Assembly (NCBI GenBank): GCA_012845835.1
Contig: JABAKD010000001.1
Coordinates: 18,761,590-18,825,589, forward strand
Direction: 5' to 3'
Source of the DNA: Undaria pinnatifida
Taxonomy: Eukaryota; Sar; Phaeophyceae; Laminariales; Alariaceae
Length of the DNA stretch: 64,000 nt
A program made the position numbers and the translations under genes. A model generated the notes under the pieces. That model saw nothing but the letters and a program-made list of their open reading frames with translations, ran no database searches and was not told the DNA's origin. Shown here piece by piece: positions 1-12,349 of the stretch (positions are counted from its first letter, which is position 1; each line of letters begins with the position of its first letter).

Positions 1-2744
1 CGGCTCCGGGTCAAGCGCGCTAGTGACATTCTCCCTCTTCCTTTCCGGTGTTAATTAACACTTGTGGGTCTTCGGACGGGAAAAAATAAAATTCGACGAA
101 CAAAATTGATGATTGATTGCACCATTCTCCACACAAACCACAACAAGAAAGCCCTTTTATTCTCAGGAAGGATTCCTGTTTCTTGCTCGAAGTCCTGTGT
201 TTTGAAATTCGATTAAAATCGACGAGCGTAACAGTATGAAAAGTGGGAATGCTGACCCCTACGTGTGCGAAAAAAATGAAGGCACGTATGTACCGGGGAG
301 GAGAAAGGAAGGCGCCTGTGACCACGGCTTGTCTGCTGTCCATAAGGTCGCTGGGGGTAAAACCTCTTACGACTAAAGAACTACCTAGTATACAATACTG
401 GTATACTCTTAACTTCCTATACTGTTTTGTAGATACCCCCAATGCCAGGACTCGAACATCACCGTACCTCCTGTGCTGTTTTAAGGCTTAATTTGCGTAG
501 GCAATGGGCTACACTTTTGAAGATGCCAGCATAGCGGTGGCTTGCGAGTACAATTGAGTTAAACTGACACAAGGCATGCATGGAAAAACATGGAAAGTGT
601 GGTGAGCTTGAGCTTTAAATTTTCCCCATCCTCCAGAGGATATAAAAATAAAAAATGCCAATAGCCAAACGGACTGTTAATACTACTATTCTCCAATTCC
701 TTAACATTGACGCGTTTGCTGCTTGCTGTAATTGCCCGCTGCCCAGCAGGCTAGAACCAAGCAGAGAAGTTCGCATGCCGCGAGGTAGTTCGCGGGCAAA
801 AAGAGGACCACCTCCGCGCAAAATACGTACAGATTGGCCAAGACACGGCAATTTTGACCTGTGACGGACGGCGGCCCAGATTCAGTTTTTATATACTACT
901 TTTAGTGTGGGAGCTAAGCCTGTGACGGGTGACGGACCGCGGTCTAAATGTAGTCTACTATTTTAAGTGTGGGTGCTGGGCATGTGACGGGGCGTCGGTC
1001 TAGGCTTGAAATGCTGGTTTTAGTGTGGAAGCTCCTATAGGTGTGACTGGTGACGCCCCAAAACTGCCGTCTCTTGGCCTTTGGTGACCGTGGACTAGGC
1101 TATGGCGGTGGGAGTTGATGCGAACTCCCACCTTTGTTGCTTACAGTGTGCGACAGCACTTAATAATTTGACGTTTGAGAATGTCAGAAAAAAAGAACAT
1201 AGCCTCTTCTGCACTGAAACTAGTGTAGCACGCACCCTGCCTTAAATAATGACTTCCAGCCCGGCCAAAAGTAAGAGATTCTTAACTGGTGTCGCATAAC
1301 TGCATAGTATCGTAGCTCATTGGTTTAGCTTCCACCGCACGATCTCTGGTTTCGACGCATGTCTTTGTGCAACGAGAGGAGATGCACGACACGCTTGCAG
1401 CACGAATGAGGACATTTTTACAGGGAAGAACGTTGTTCCAACAAGGTTGATAAAGTCACACGGTCCACCTTTTAGGCCGCTACCGGTTCCTGGTACCCTG
1501 GAGGTATGTCGCGATGGTAGGGTCTCAAAAAGGTTAACCCAACCACCTATGTTTTGGGGGAGACTCTACTGTTAAAATAAGTACTCGAGAGTAGGAGCTA
1601 CTGCTGTCGAGATGGGCAAAATTGTTCGTTAAATAATGGGCAACGTAAGCACTCCTCCATAGTCAGCGCGAATTGTGTATGAGTGCTTATGTTGCACATT
1701 TAACAGTATTTAACAGTATTGTTGTGCAGACGCGTGGTACGATAGAGGTGAATTAAGGTATACCATTTTTTGGCTTTGCCTTAGGAATGATCGAGGCTCC
1801 TTGACCCAAAATCGTCGGAATCATGCCATTCTTATTTTGCGATATGCCCAGCCTAGGCCATGGGTTTGTTGACCGCGTTTCATTTTTAATTTACTCAAAA
1901 ATTAGAATTTGTTTGAGGTACTGCATGGAGCCAAGCAAAGTGAGGAGCCCCGGAAAAAAGAGGTGCACCTATACAAGTAATACCGTATAAAGCAAAGATG
2001 AGTATTGACCTGAAATTCGTCAAACTCACGGCTGACGTCCTTGAAAATTAGTTATAAAATAGTAGCATATGTGTCTGCACAGTGGTACTTGTAAAGAGAG
2101 GGATAACGTTGCGTAGTGCAGACTGTCCTTTATGGCAGAGGCGTGCGCCCATCGTCCCGATAATGCTTCACCACCCAGTCTTAATACCAGGCAACAGCAG
2201 CATTATTCATAGTACCCCAGACCCACCTGTGAATAATACTTACCGACCCCATACCCACCTGAATAATACTTACCGACCGGGAACTCTCGTCTCATCGCTC
2301 TGAAGCGAAACAACTACCTACGCATTCACTTCCGCTCCATCCAGGAGACCTGTGTCGTCCATTCATCGTGTATCTGTGTGCTTCTGTGTCGTCCACATCA
2401 TTCCAAATACACGATAATATGCTCGACTAAATAATGTATCCAACATGTCTCGCCCCTCTTCACGCCGTGCACAAACCACACACAACAAGGTATCCCGATC
2501 CCACGGTGCCTATTCACTCGAGTGCGGTTCCTACTCATTTTCCATCGCCGAAGTGAGATCTTCTATGTAGGGCAGAGAGAAAATGGATACTGGTGATCAG
2601 GATAGGATACGTATGTAGTGGCGTTTACAAAATGATACGAAGCATCATCAGTCTTCGTCGAGCCCCCCCGCCGGGGCAACTCTGCCGCCGTGCGGCTTCT
2701 CCGCTACCTCAGACATCAGGTGGACATCCAAGGAAATAACTGTG
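1..2744. other. gene-free stretch
   Basis: I see no ORF with recognisable protein character here. The sequence is AT/GC mixed with short degenerate repeats. One segment near 575-670 (delayed ATG, CCCCATCC.CC.GAGGAT motif) resembles segments near 19,570-19,640 and 30,600-30,680, so it is probably a dispersed repeat fragment. Confidence 0.5.
1750..1980 (+). repeat. dispersed repeat family A, copy 1
   Basis: About 230-270 bp. It starts with a TTTTTGGCT core, passes through CCCAAAATCGTCGGAA, and ends at a GGAAAAAAG.TGCACC tail. Diverged copies lie at about 40,420-40,690 and 49,785-50,040 in the same orientation, and a 5' fragment lies near 37,720. The copies are too diverged to show target duplications. 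It could be a SINE or MITE family. Confidence 0.5.
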
Positions 2745-3023
<279 letters not shown>

Positions 3024-3227
3024 GCGCTTTACACTGCACGCAGTAGCTCTCTGCCGTTCTGTACCAGGTACCAGGTACAACAAAACGAGTGCGCTGCCGT
3101 ACCGTCAGGTAAGTAAACCACAATAATCTAGCCGTATTCATACGTCAACGCAACCCACGGCAAGGTGACAGCCTACCCACCATGAGACATCCACACCCTA
3201 TAGACTAGTCCAGGGATGCAGCAGATT

Positions 3228-3486
3228 CTAAGAATTTTCTGAGCTCCTAACATGAGGAGCTAGAGCTCAACATCTCACCCAAAGCAAGACTTCGAAGGCT
3301 TTCGTTCGCACCCTCCGACCATCACGTCGAGGCGTTAGCAAACAAACATACTCGTAAGATTATCATGTTAGCCGATACCGCGTAGTTCCACAGCTCAACC
3401 GATCAGAAGGTCAGTATCATTATCAGAAACATTAGTTAACTCAAAAACTGCAACCCCTACCGCACTAGTCTATAGAGGGATGACTC
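3228..3486 (+). repeat. dispersed repeat family B, copy 1
   Basis: Begins with TTTTCTGAGCTCCTA, contains GACTTCGAAGGC, and ends with a CCGCACTA..TATAGAGGGATGACTC segment. A diverged second copy lies at about 41,733-41,937. I see no coding content. Confidence 0.55.
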
Positions 3487-3667
3487 CCATATCGCTACTG
3501 CTACACAATCAACTTTGTTACGGTAGGCGGGGCAACCCCGTTTCCATTGCTAAAATTAGGCCACACCCGCGAGAAAGGCTCTGAGCCTCCCCGAAAAACA
3601 GGTCCCATGAAAACGAACCCCCTTCTCGTAGCCTTGGGCAGACGGCACATAATCCACCAGGCCCTTA

Positions 3668-3686
3668 GGGCCGTTCTTATCGGAGA
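3668..3686 (+). repeat. Harbinger left terminal inverted repeat
   Basis: 19 bp, preceded by TTA. It is followed by AATTTCCTAAATTTCC, matching the reverse complement of the TAGGAAAATT array at the other end. Confidence 0.9.
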
Positions 3687-4997
3687 CGTGAATTTCCTAA
3701 ATTTCCTCTTTTTTTTCCAGGATTTCCATGAAAAAACGGCTGCATTATTATCGAGCGCGGGGTTGTTTGTCTTTTTTTTTCCTGATTTTTGAAAGCCGAG
3801 CCATAAAGCAAGACCGCCACCACCACCCACACCAGCAGTCACGCGCGTCGTCACACAGCAAGCATGAACGACATCCCGGAAGACCGCAGAGGAATTGCCC
3901 CAGGCCAAGCAGATTCTTGCAATCCGGCGACAGCAGCGACGGAAGGACGACGGGCCCAGTGCGAACGAAGTTGCCTGGATTTTCAAGGGGAAGCACTTGT
4001 GTAGATGTGGCGTCAATCACCGAGGCCACAGACAGCATCAGCCCCACGAACACTTCGATGGGACACCAAACACAGGGGAAGGAGGCAGCTGCTGAATGCC
4101 AGGGTAGGTGTTTGGACGCCGGTGCTGAGAGGGTGGGGCTCCGGGACAGCAGCAGCAGCAGCAACAACAGCTGATGGTGATGAAGGTGAGGATCAAGTCC
4201 ATACAAGTTCAAACATTTTCAAATGTTGCACGTAGCTTGTTCGTCGTACGAGTTCGTACATTTTTGAATTTTGAATTTTGCACATACTCTACAGCAGTAG
4301 TCTACACGAAATCGTATATTTTTGAATCTTGCACGTACAGCAAGATATATAGAGCTGTGATCTGTGAGTGGGCACACAAACTACAGCTGTATTTGTATGG
4401 ACATCATCGTGAAGTACGCGAGAGCAGGTAAGAAACTCCTATTTGGGCTCAGGCTCGCGGCTTATTGTGATCTCAACGTTGAGCGTAGGATTTTAAAGGC
4501 TACGAGGTATCATATACTAGGTGGTAGTATTTGCGGTGGCGTTCCTGCCTGAGCACAAACGCTTAGCCGTAATTTCTTATTAAACAAAGCTCTTTCTTAA
4601 AATATTAACTCCCAAGTTCTTGACGTAAGTCGCGTACAGTATACCAGGTACCAGTATACAGCAGTACTGTATACTAGGTATATATGGGTATACGCAGGAC
4701 TTTAACAGCACATTATACAGTATATACACTGCTTTGTGTATAGTCTACTATTATATAATTGGGTACTGCTGTAGTCATCGGTTAGCGCTCCTTCCGCTTA
4801 ACATTGTCGTATGGATGCGCAGTATACATTGCCAGGTGGTATTATATTTCTGGTGGTGTGTTGCACTGGTCCAGTCTGCCAGTATACGCTTCCAGTTCTG
4901 ATGCAATCCAGTATACTGCTTCATAGCGCAGTTTTTTTATCTCTACTGTTTCAGGCTACTCGTTCGAGTGCGCAGCCCGATTTTACGCCACACGTCC

Positions 4998-5325
4998 ATG
5001 AGATTAAAGTTTGTGCCTTTCCCCGGTGCTCGCTACGTTTTGAACACAGGTCAAGTCAAAGCGAGCACAACGGTCCAGTCAGAAACTATCCCAGAGGGGG
5101 TCGTTCTTACGCTTTGCGCGGCTATGAAGGGGAAGTCATACTCTGTCGACGAAAACATTACGTTGGGGTACGGAAGCAATCAGTGCAAGGCGTCTGATGT
5201 GCTTGCCGTCATCAGGAAGGAAGATGTCGCGGAGGATGCGTCCTCCATCAACACCCGGAGGTCGAAGCACCGTTGTATGCTGGTACTGGAGTCGATTGTT
5301 TCCGACAAGCACCGGGGAACCTTTT
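4998..5325 (+). CDS. possible Harbinger accessory ORF fragment
   Basis: About 109 open codons from an ATG at 4,998, with a reasonable amino-acid mix and no low complexity (for example MKGKSYSVDENITLGYGSN at about 5,124-5,180). The frame runs into the first satellite unit and loses protein character there. A TTTCAG just before about 4,953 could be an acceptor. Its place near the left end of a PIF element suits the Myb/SANT-type second ORF of that family, and the GKSYSVDENI stretch is faintly like the start of such a domain, but I cannot confirm this. It may be an exon remnant. Confidence 0.35.
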
Positions 5326-5366
5326 TTCAATCCCGCCTGTCGTGCTCAAGGCGAGAATCATTGGTT

Positions 5367-6090
5367 GTCGATTCCCACCCCCCCCCCTTCCCCCCTTTTT
5401 TTTTCCTCCGAGTCTGGTGGAGCAGTGGAGGGTGAAACTTTGTGGCTTATCGTGAGAGTACCACGGTGCAGCTGGCACCCGTTTATATTTCATAGGAGTC
5501 CAGGGTATTGGTTGTCGATCCCCCCCCCCCCCAACACCCGGTTTTGTTCCTCCCAGTCTGGTCAAGCAGTGGAGGGTGTAATTTTGTGGTTTATCGTGAG
5601 AGTACTCTTGTGCAGCTGGGCCCCGTTTTGGTTTGTTTAAAAAGGAGTCCAGGGGATTGATTGTCGATCCCCCCCCCCCCCCCACCCCGTTTTGTTCCTC
5701 CCAGTCTGGCCAAGCAGTGGAGGGTGTATTTTTGCGCTTTATCGTGATAGTACCACGGTGCAGCTGGCGCCCCGCCCCCCTTTTTTTTGTAGGAGTCCAG
5801 GGTATTAGTTGTCGTCGCCCCCCCCCCCCCCGCCCCCGTTTTTTTTCCGCCCAGTCTGGTCAGTGGAGGGTGCAAGTTTGAGATTTGTCTTGCGCATACC
5901 ACGGTGCAGCTGGCCCCTGTTTTTTTTGTAGGTGTAAAGATTATTTTGTTGCCGAGCGTCAAAACAGAAGCCCATCCCCCCTCGCCCCTGGTTGTTTTCC
6001 CCGCAGTCTCCTTGAGCAGTGGCGGGTGTAATTTTGAGTTTCGTTGTGAGAGTACCCCGTTGTAGCTGGCCCCAGCTCACTACGTGTTTA
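5367..6090 (+). repeat. 146-bp satellite array A, 5 units
   Basis: Five tandem units; the GTGCAGCTGGC core recurs at about 5,465, 5,611, 5,758, 5,904 and (diverged) 6,061, a spacing of 146-157 bp. Each unit reads: poly-C run, TTTTGTTCCTCCCAGTCTGG, AAGCAGTGGAGGGTG, TTTATCGTGAGAGTACC, GTGCAGCTGGC, T-run, GGAGTCCAGGGTATT. The same unit recurs in reverse orientation at 6,770-8,215. Confidence 0.92.
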
Positions 6091-6109
6091 TTTTTTACGT
6101 GCAGGTTGA

Positions 6110-6295
6110 TAGAGCATACTGGGTATTCGATATTGGCAAGCGAGAGTACTCCATCTCTTGGTTTGTTGTCCCATCAAACCACAGTAATATATCGGCTAAT
6201 AAGCCCCTCAAGTATAATTTTTTTTCCCCTCGGGAACGTATGCATTTCAGCTTGGGACACGTGTGGGTTTCAATCAGAAGATATCGTGGCTGAAT
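6110..6295 (+). CDS. possible exon fragment between satellite arms
   Basis: After an ACGTGCAG acceptor-like site the frame reads VDRAYWVFDIGKREYSISW and on through VPSNHSNISANK to a stop near 6,293. The composition is protein-like, and it could be a later exon of the ORF near 5 kb with array A inside the intron. I do not recognise a family. Confidence 0.25.
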
Positions 6296-6769
6296 CCGAT
6301 GCAGGAGCCCTCATAATCCTATTGAAGTCGTTGATTGGGTCGTCGTGGCGCGGAAGTATGTTTATTACGATCTCCAGTAACTACTATGCGTCGTCGTATC
6401 GCAAACACATCCTGTGAAACGCAGATTTTAACAGGTCCAGTGACGCCATCAGTACCCCTCGTATTCATTTTCACGTGCTTAATATACTTATGCAAGCATC
6501 CGACACCATGCTCTCCATCAAAAACCGAGTAGCACAAAACGCGGGTAAAGGGGTACTTACAGGTAAAAGCTCGGCAACCTACTGCTCTGTTGCAAACGAA
6601 TAACGGAAAACAAGGAGTAGGCGGAAGGTTCTCCGGCGTCCTCTTTCTTACAAGAAACGAATATGTACCCTCGATATATCATAGTATAAAAAAACTGCTG
6701 GCGCATCCATATTGGGGGAAAGAGCACTTTCTATTCGTACGCTCGATAATCGCAGGCATTCCTATAAAA

Positions 6770-8215
6770 AATCAAGGAGGCAGCTTTACCGGGGTCCTTC
6801 AGCGACAAAAGGTAACATTACACACTCCACTCGTTTATGAGGCTGGGAGGAAACCGAAAGGGGCAGGGAGGGGGGGGGGGGGCGCGGCGGGGGTTGAAAT
6901 CGTGCATGGTCGAAGTCGTATGACCATGGACCCGCGGAGGGAAATGGTAGGGGAGGGGGGGCTACGTTTCTGACGATGGACAAACAAAACCTCGCACTCT
7001 TATTGAAAAAAAAACGGGCCAGCTGCACCAGGGTACTCTCACGAAAAAAAAAAAACTTACACCCTCCACTGCTTCATCTGACTGAAAAGAAAAAAATGGA
7101 AGGGGGGGCTTCGTTTCGGACGATCGACAACCAATACCTTGAATTGCTATATATACAAAAAGGGGAAGGCAGCTGCACCGGCGTACTCTCACGATAAACC
7201 ACAAAATTACACCCTCCACTCACTGCTTAACCAGACTGGGGAAAAAAATGGGAGGAGGGGGGGGGATCGGCAACCAATACCCTGGACTCCTCTTGAAAAA
7301 AAAGCGGGGGGGCGTCAGCTGCACCGTGGTACTATCACGATAAACCGCAAAAATACACCCTGCACTGCTTGACCAGACTGGGAGGAACAAAACGGGGTGG
7401 GGGGGGACGGGGATCGACAACCAATACCCTGGACTCCTCTTAAAGAAAAGGGGGGCGCCAGCTGCACCGTGCTACTATCCCGATAAAGCACAAAATTACA
7501 CCCTCTACTGCTTGACCAGACAGGGAGGAAAAAACGAGAGGGGTGGGCTTTGTTTCCGACGATCCACGACCAATACCCTGGACTCCTCTTCAAAACAAAA
7601 AAAACGGGGGCCAGCTGCACCGTGGTACTCTCACGATAGACCACAAAATTACACCCTCCACCGCTTGACCGGACTGGGAGGAAAAAACGGCGGGGGGGGG
7701 GGGGGGGGGGCACAAAACCAATACCCTGGACTCCTATAAAAAAGAAACGGGTGCCAGCTGCACCGTGGTACTCTCACGATAAGCCACAAAATTACACCCT
7801 CCCCTGCTCCACCAGACTGGGAGGGAAAAAACGAGAGCGGGGGATGGGTTCGTTACGGACGATGGACAAATAACTCCCTGCACCCCTATTCAAACAAAAA
7901 AGAAGGGGGCAATCTACACCGTGGTACTCTCACGACAAACCCCAAACTTACACCCTCCACTGCTTCGTCAGGCAGGATTTGAAAAATAGAGAAGGGGGGG
8001 GGTTCGTTTCTGATGCTCGACGGCCAACACCCTGCACTCCTATTTAAAAATAATAAAACCGTGGCCGGCTGCACCGGGGTGCTCTCACGATAAAACACAC
8101 CATTATCTACACGATAATATACAAACCAAGATAGGGGGCGGGGGGCTTTTGTTTCTGACGCTCGACAAACAATAATAACTGGGGGAGGGGGGGGGGGGTA
8201 TAGGCAGCTGTCTTC
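6770..8215 (-). repeat. 146-bp satellite array B, inverted, about 9 units
   Basis: This is the reverse complement of array A. The core CAGCTGCACC recurs at about 6,781, 7,019, 7,169, 7,315, 7,459, 7,612, 7,752, 7,908 (diverged) and 8,066, with a partial copy at 8,205. Spacing is mostly 140-158 bp. Poly-G runs of up to 18 mark each unit (for example 7,686-7,709). With array A it forms a giant inverted repeat around a ~0.7-kb centre. Confidence 0.92.
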
Positions 8216-8538
8216 GAACTCACCACCTGGAATTAGAAAAACCACGCCGTCAGATGCACGTGTCGAATCCAACAACCAACCCCCCCCCCCCCTCCGCCTC
8301 AGTATTGAAAAGGCCATGCCATCAGACGTTCATCACCACGGTTGACACTCGTCCTTTTTCTGGCCCAACGCTCACCCGTTGACGACCATCACGTCCATCT
8401 CCAATAGCTTATACTCCGGCCCACCTCCCATCCTCCACACGCCATTCCCATCCTCCTTGTACCGCACAATAGCCCCCGCCGTACAACGCTCGGATGCCGA
8501 CAAACTCTCTACCTACGCATTATACAACGCGTAGTAAT

Positions 8539-11032
8539 CTAGGCGTTCCTGAGAATATTCTCCTTCGGGCGAAACTGTCTGTTGTAGGCTAAGAGCGAAG
8601 TGGTGGCCGCTCGCGTGGGAGTTTCGCCGCTTCGCGTGGGTTTGGCGGCTGGGCCTGCCGGTTGGACCGCACTCTTGCACGCAAGCGGCAGAACCCCGCC
8701 CGTCGCCAGTAGGATTCGCCCCTTTTCTGTCTTGTAGTCTTCTTCCGACGCGACCACTTTGGTTTGCACATGTCGGCAGAAGTTTTACAGGTGGAAGAGG
8801 GCGACGATCAGGTCAGTCCGGCCTGCGAACCCTACACTGAGGGGCCTCCACAGAATGCCCCACGTTGACACGAGGATGCCGAACGACTGTTCGATCTTCA
8901 CCCGCAGGTGGCTCAGGTAGAAGTTGAAGGTGTCCTGGTCCTATGGCAAGCTTTTCCCGGGGTACGGCGTGAGCAACTTGCCGCTAATTGGGTACGCCGC
9001 ACACTCGGTGATGTGGTACCCGTCTGGAAGGCGCATAGTTGCCTTTGCCACAGAAGATGGGGTCCACGCCGACCAATCGTTGGCAGCCCCCGGAGCGATG
9101 ATCGAGACGCTGCAGAAGCGATAGTTGGCATCGCACGTCGCATGTACGTTAAAGCCGAATCCCGTCTTGCTGCCTGAGAAGTACGATACGGTGTGGGAGG
9201 TGCTCTTTGCAGGTGGCGCTTTCATCTCGATCAACAGATCATCTGTGGCAGACACAACATGATCGAAGATTCCGTTGGTGCTCTTGGCCTGACATATGGA
9301 CGAACAAGAACAGGGCCGGGGAGGCGTACTTCAGAGGGGGTCACATCAGGACGCCAGAACCAAGGTTCCTCACGAAGAAATAAGCAGGCCTGCCTTCGGA
9401 AACCATTTCTATAGAATTCAATATCTTACGTACAGCTTGCATAACCACGCCATAGACTACTGCTGCTGTGACAGGTTGCTGATATATCAATAGTACACGT
9501 ACCCTCACCTCGAATCCCGCGGCAAAAAATCGGCACTTTTCGTCTGTCCGCGGAAAGACAGAACTGGCCGACTTCACGGGTGTTGTTGATCGCGTCGACG
9601 ACCTTTCCCATGATGGTGAAAACCGTGGACGGTGAAATGCCAAACCTCGGTGCGATATCCAGGTAGGAACCCGCCGCCAGCATTCGCAGGCCTATCGCCA
9701 GCCGGATTTCCACCTAGATAGCTCCATGCTTCGCGCAACGCAGTCCTGGGTAAGAGCAAAAACGATAGAATGTTGGTGTCCACCTCGACCGAGCTCCAAC
9801 CCATCCGGTACAGCAGCATTGCTCATCCCGTTGCTGTGCCTGCCGCAACGCACTTCTGCTTGCCGCAATGCACTACCGTTGCATTGCCTAACGCGACTAC
9901 TGCTGTTGCAGTGCTACTGTATGTACGAACAGCTGTCATAACCCTGACACATAGCTCCCTCCGTAAACCACGAAAGATTCACCCACGTACTCATACACCA
10001 GGTACCTGGTGCCGGTATCACGTACTCGTAGGTAGCATGTACTCGTAGTCGTTCCATGTGCCAGGATTTTGTGGAAGATCTATCTCACAGCTGATGTTTT
10101 ATTGCTTTGTATAGACTCTGTACAGGTGGTTTTTTGTTCATGAGTACACACCGCCTTGCAGCAGCACGAGTTGCCGTGCAACGTACCGGGCATACAAACT
10201 GTCATGTACAGATGGGATGGTAGATGGCAAATGCTTCAAGCGAGAGCTGAGCCTTACAATGCATCTGGGCTGCAGAGGGTACAGCCATGGGATGCGAAGA
10301 CAAACTACGTACTCGTATACCAGGTACCTGGTGCCGGTATCACGTACTCGAAGGTAGCACGTACTCGTAGTCGTACCATGTGTTCTATGGCCGGTATTTT
10401 GTGGAAGATCATCTCACAGCTGATGTTTTATTACTTGCGTATGTACAGGTGGTTTTTAGATCATGAGTACATACCGCCTTGCAGCAGCACGAGTTGCCGT
10501 GCAACGTACCGGGCATACAAGCTATAATATACAGAGGGTATGGTAGATGGGAGATGCTCCAAGCGAGTGCTGAGCCTTACAACGCATCTGGGCTGCAGAG
10601 GGTACAGCCTTGGGATGCGAAGACAAACTAGGTACTCGTATACCAGGTACCAGGGTACATCACATGATACTCACTTTCAAAGCGCTCGTTCTTTTGGATA
10701 GCTGGACGAAGCTTCACGAAGCTCGCCTCAGACATTCGAACAGTCCTGCGGAAAGCTTTGCGCCGACGTAGATCCTCTCTGAACTCTGGCCATGTCATAC
10801 CGTGCGGCTCGTAGATAGGCGTCCGTGTCTTGGGAGCATAGAGTGTAGCTCCTGCTGTCAGGAGCATGCCGAACACGACGAGGACACCAGCGATAGCCTT
10901 TGGTTTCTGCGCCTCGTGTTTTGAAGGTTGGGAAGGCTCATGGATCGTTGCTTCGTCCGAGTCAAGGATGAATCCTCTGGAGGCCCAGGCCGCTTCCTTC
11001 CGTCGGCCATAATGTTGGGCCACAGTGGTCAA
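8539..11032 (-). pseudogene. Harbinger-type DDE transposase, decayed
   Basis: Three minus-strand coding blocks in order. 11,032-10,668 is the N-terminal part, ending near LRPAIQKNERFE. About 9,713-9,540 begins EIRLAIGLRMLAAGSYLDIA and continues FGISPSTVF and VVDAINNT, typical of the helix-turn-helix before the DDE_Tnp_4 domain. About 9,300-8,539 is the DDE core: TDDLLIEM, SGSKTGFGFNVHATCDA, GAANDWSAW, GYHITECAAYPISGKLLTPY, then DQDTFNFYLSHLRVKIEQSF and WRPLSVGF. The motif expected as GD.AYP reads ECAAYP, so a catalytic Asp appears lost. An in-frame TAA follows VALFHL. A GTGAGT and a CTAG flank the 10.67-9.71 kb gap, suggesting an intron, but the phases do not join cleanly. The copy is not functional as it stands. 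Confidence 0.82.
9985..10628. repeat. tandem duplication of ~322 bp
   Basis: ACGTACTC.TA.ACCAGGTACC starts at 9,985, 10,306 and (third, truncated) 10,629. The two full units share long near-identical stretches, including TGCAGCAGCACGAGTTGCCG. It lies in the gap between the first and second transposase blocks. Confidence 0.85.
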
Positions 11033-11207
11033 CGTTTGAGGCTACCCGATGGTCCCAGCGTTGAGCCACGGCGCTTGTGGGAGCACTGCCTTCGAAATTA
11101 GGAAATCGACGACAGGATTTCCTAATTTGTGATTGTTAACTTTTCCATATTTTTTGGGCCTGAAGAATTTCCTAAATTATGACATAACGCCTCCGTATTT
11201 TGAGACA

Positions 11208-11262
11208 AAATATGGAAAATTAGGAAAATTAGGAAAATTAGGAAAATTAGGAAAATTAGGAC
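11208..11262. repeat. subterminal AGGAAAATT repeats of the Harbinger element
   Basis: Five tandem 10-bp copies of AGGAAAATTA just inside the right inverted repeat. Related TTTCCTAA words occur at 11,100-11,190 and at 3,690-3,710 inside the left end. Subterminal repeats of this kind commonly bind transposase; that role is inferred here. Confidence 0.75.
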
Positions 11263-11271
11263 AAAAAAAGC

Positions 11272-11290
11272 TCTCCGATAAGAACGGCCC
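11272..11290 (-). repeat. Harbinger right terminal inverted repeat
   Basis: Exact reverse complement of 3,668-3,686, followed by TTA. Confidence 0.9.
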
Positions 11291-11293
11291 TTA

Positions 11294-12349
11294 GATGCAG
11301 AGACGGCATAGAGGGGTCAAGAGAGACGGCATAGAGGGGTCAAGCGCTTTGTTGAAGTTCTTCGCGCGGTCGTCACAGAAGGAGCTTGCTTGGTCAGACC
11401 ACAGAATCGACCAGAATCTTCACATGCAGAGATATCAGAGAGGGCAGGACACAAATCCAAGAAGGGGTCAATCGCTTTGTCTTGCGCCGTCACGCACGCG
11501 GTCGTCTCAGGTTGAGCTTGCAACGTCGCTGACGAGGCTGCATTAATCACAGGGTTGGTTCCCCGCGATCATCATCGTGAATACATGCGCTCCAGCCCAG
11601 CGGTTTTTGTCGTGCTGTACCGCCGTACGGCGGTTGTAGTTCGCGATATGTTGACATCATCCGACTTCAGGTGTCCCGCAACACTGCTGCTGCTGATCTT
11701 CTCTTGGACTTCTTGTACATTGTACACTACTCGTACACGCATTGCAGTGACTACTGCACGGTGCACAAACAATGATGAGTGAGTGAGTGCGGCGCGCCAC
11801 TGCTAATGGTTAGGTTCACCGTGATCCCCATCGAGTACACGTGCGCGCTCCGGCCCAGAGGTTTTGTCTTGTTATACCACCGACGGTTGTATCAAAGGTG
11901 AGTTGCAACGTTGATCCCCAACCACTACTATTATTAATATTAATAGTGTCCAATCAAACGATGTTGTTGTACACTGTGTGCATAGTCTACAGGACTACTG
12001 TATGCTTGTACAAGACAACGGCTGAGGTGCAGCACTGCCACCAAGCTTTACTAGGTATATCGCGGTCACCACCAGATGCACATGCAATGCGCCTGCAACG
12101 GTCATCTTGTGATACAGTACGGTGTTTTTTGGTAAGAAACTTGCTCGGTACGTTTCGACGTTTCGCCTGCGTTTCGTCGTTCGACCGTTTGGCACACGCT
12201 TCGACGGTTTCAAATTTCAAACATCCAAACACGGAGTTCGTTAGGGATCGGGGTCAAAAATAAGCAAGAACGAGCCGCACATTCTCTGCCATCGTGCTTG
12301 TTGCGTTGCGCTCTAGGACAGCAGGGCTGATAGGTGGTTGCGTGCAATC
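11294..12349. other. intergenic region upstream of uL4m
   Basis: No coding signal. It contains two overlapping TATTAATA words at 11,932-11,945 and probably the uL4m promoter. I see no convincing TATA box. Confidence 0.4.

Larger units (their letters stand above)
3668..11290 (-). mobile_element. PIF/Harbinger DNA transposon, 7.6 kb
   Basis: The left end GGGCCGTTCTTATCGGAGA (3,668-3,686) is matched exactly in inverse by 11,272-11,290. Both ends are flanked by TTA (3,665-3,667 and 11,291-11,293), the classic PIF/Harbinger target duplication. Both subterminal regions carry TTTCCTAA-type motifs. Inside lies a minus-strand Harbinger-type DDE transposase (8,539-11,032) that is broken by stops and lacks one expected catalytic Asp. 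PIF elements normally carry a second, DNA-binding ORF; the plus-strand ORF near 5 kb is a candidate. The middle is filled by a satellite in two opposed arrays. The exact TIR and TSD match makes the boundaries secure, while the interior is decayed, so the copy is probably not autonomous. Confidence 0.9.

Noticed and set aside
350-520. Minus-strand tRNA candidate around GTTCGAGTCCTGG
   Set aside because: The T stem and acceptor stem fail to pair, so not a tRNA gene.
1300-1375. tRNA-like A-box/B-box segment (TAGCTCATTGG, GGTTTCGACGC)
   Set aside because: The acceptor and anticodon stems do not pair; at most a decayed tRNA-derived SINE.
3728-4174. 148-codon frame near the Harbinger left end
   Set aside because: It might be a first exon of an accessory gene, but composition is poor and it overlaps T-rich subterminal sequence; not enough to call.
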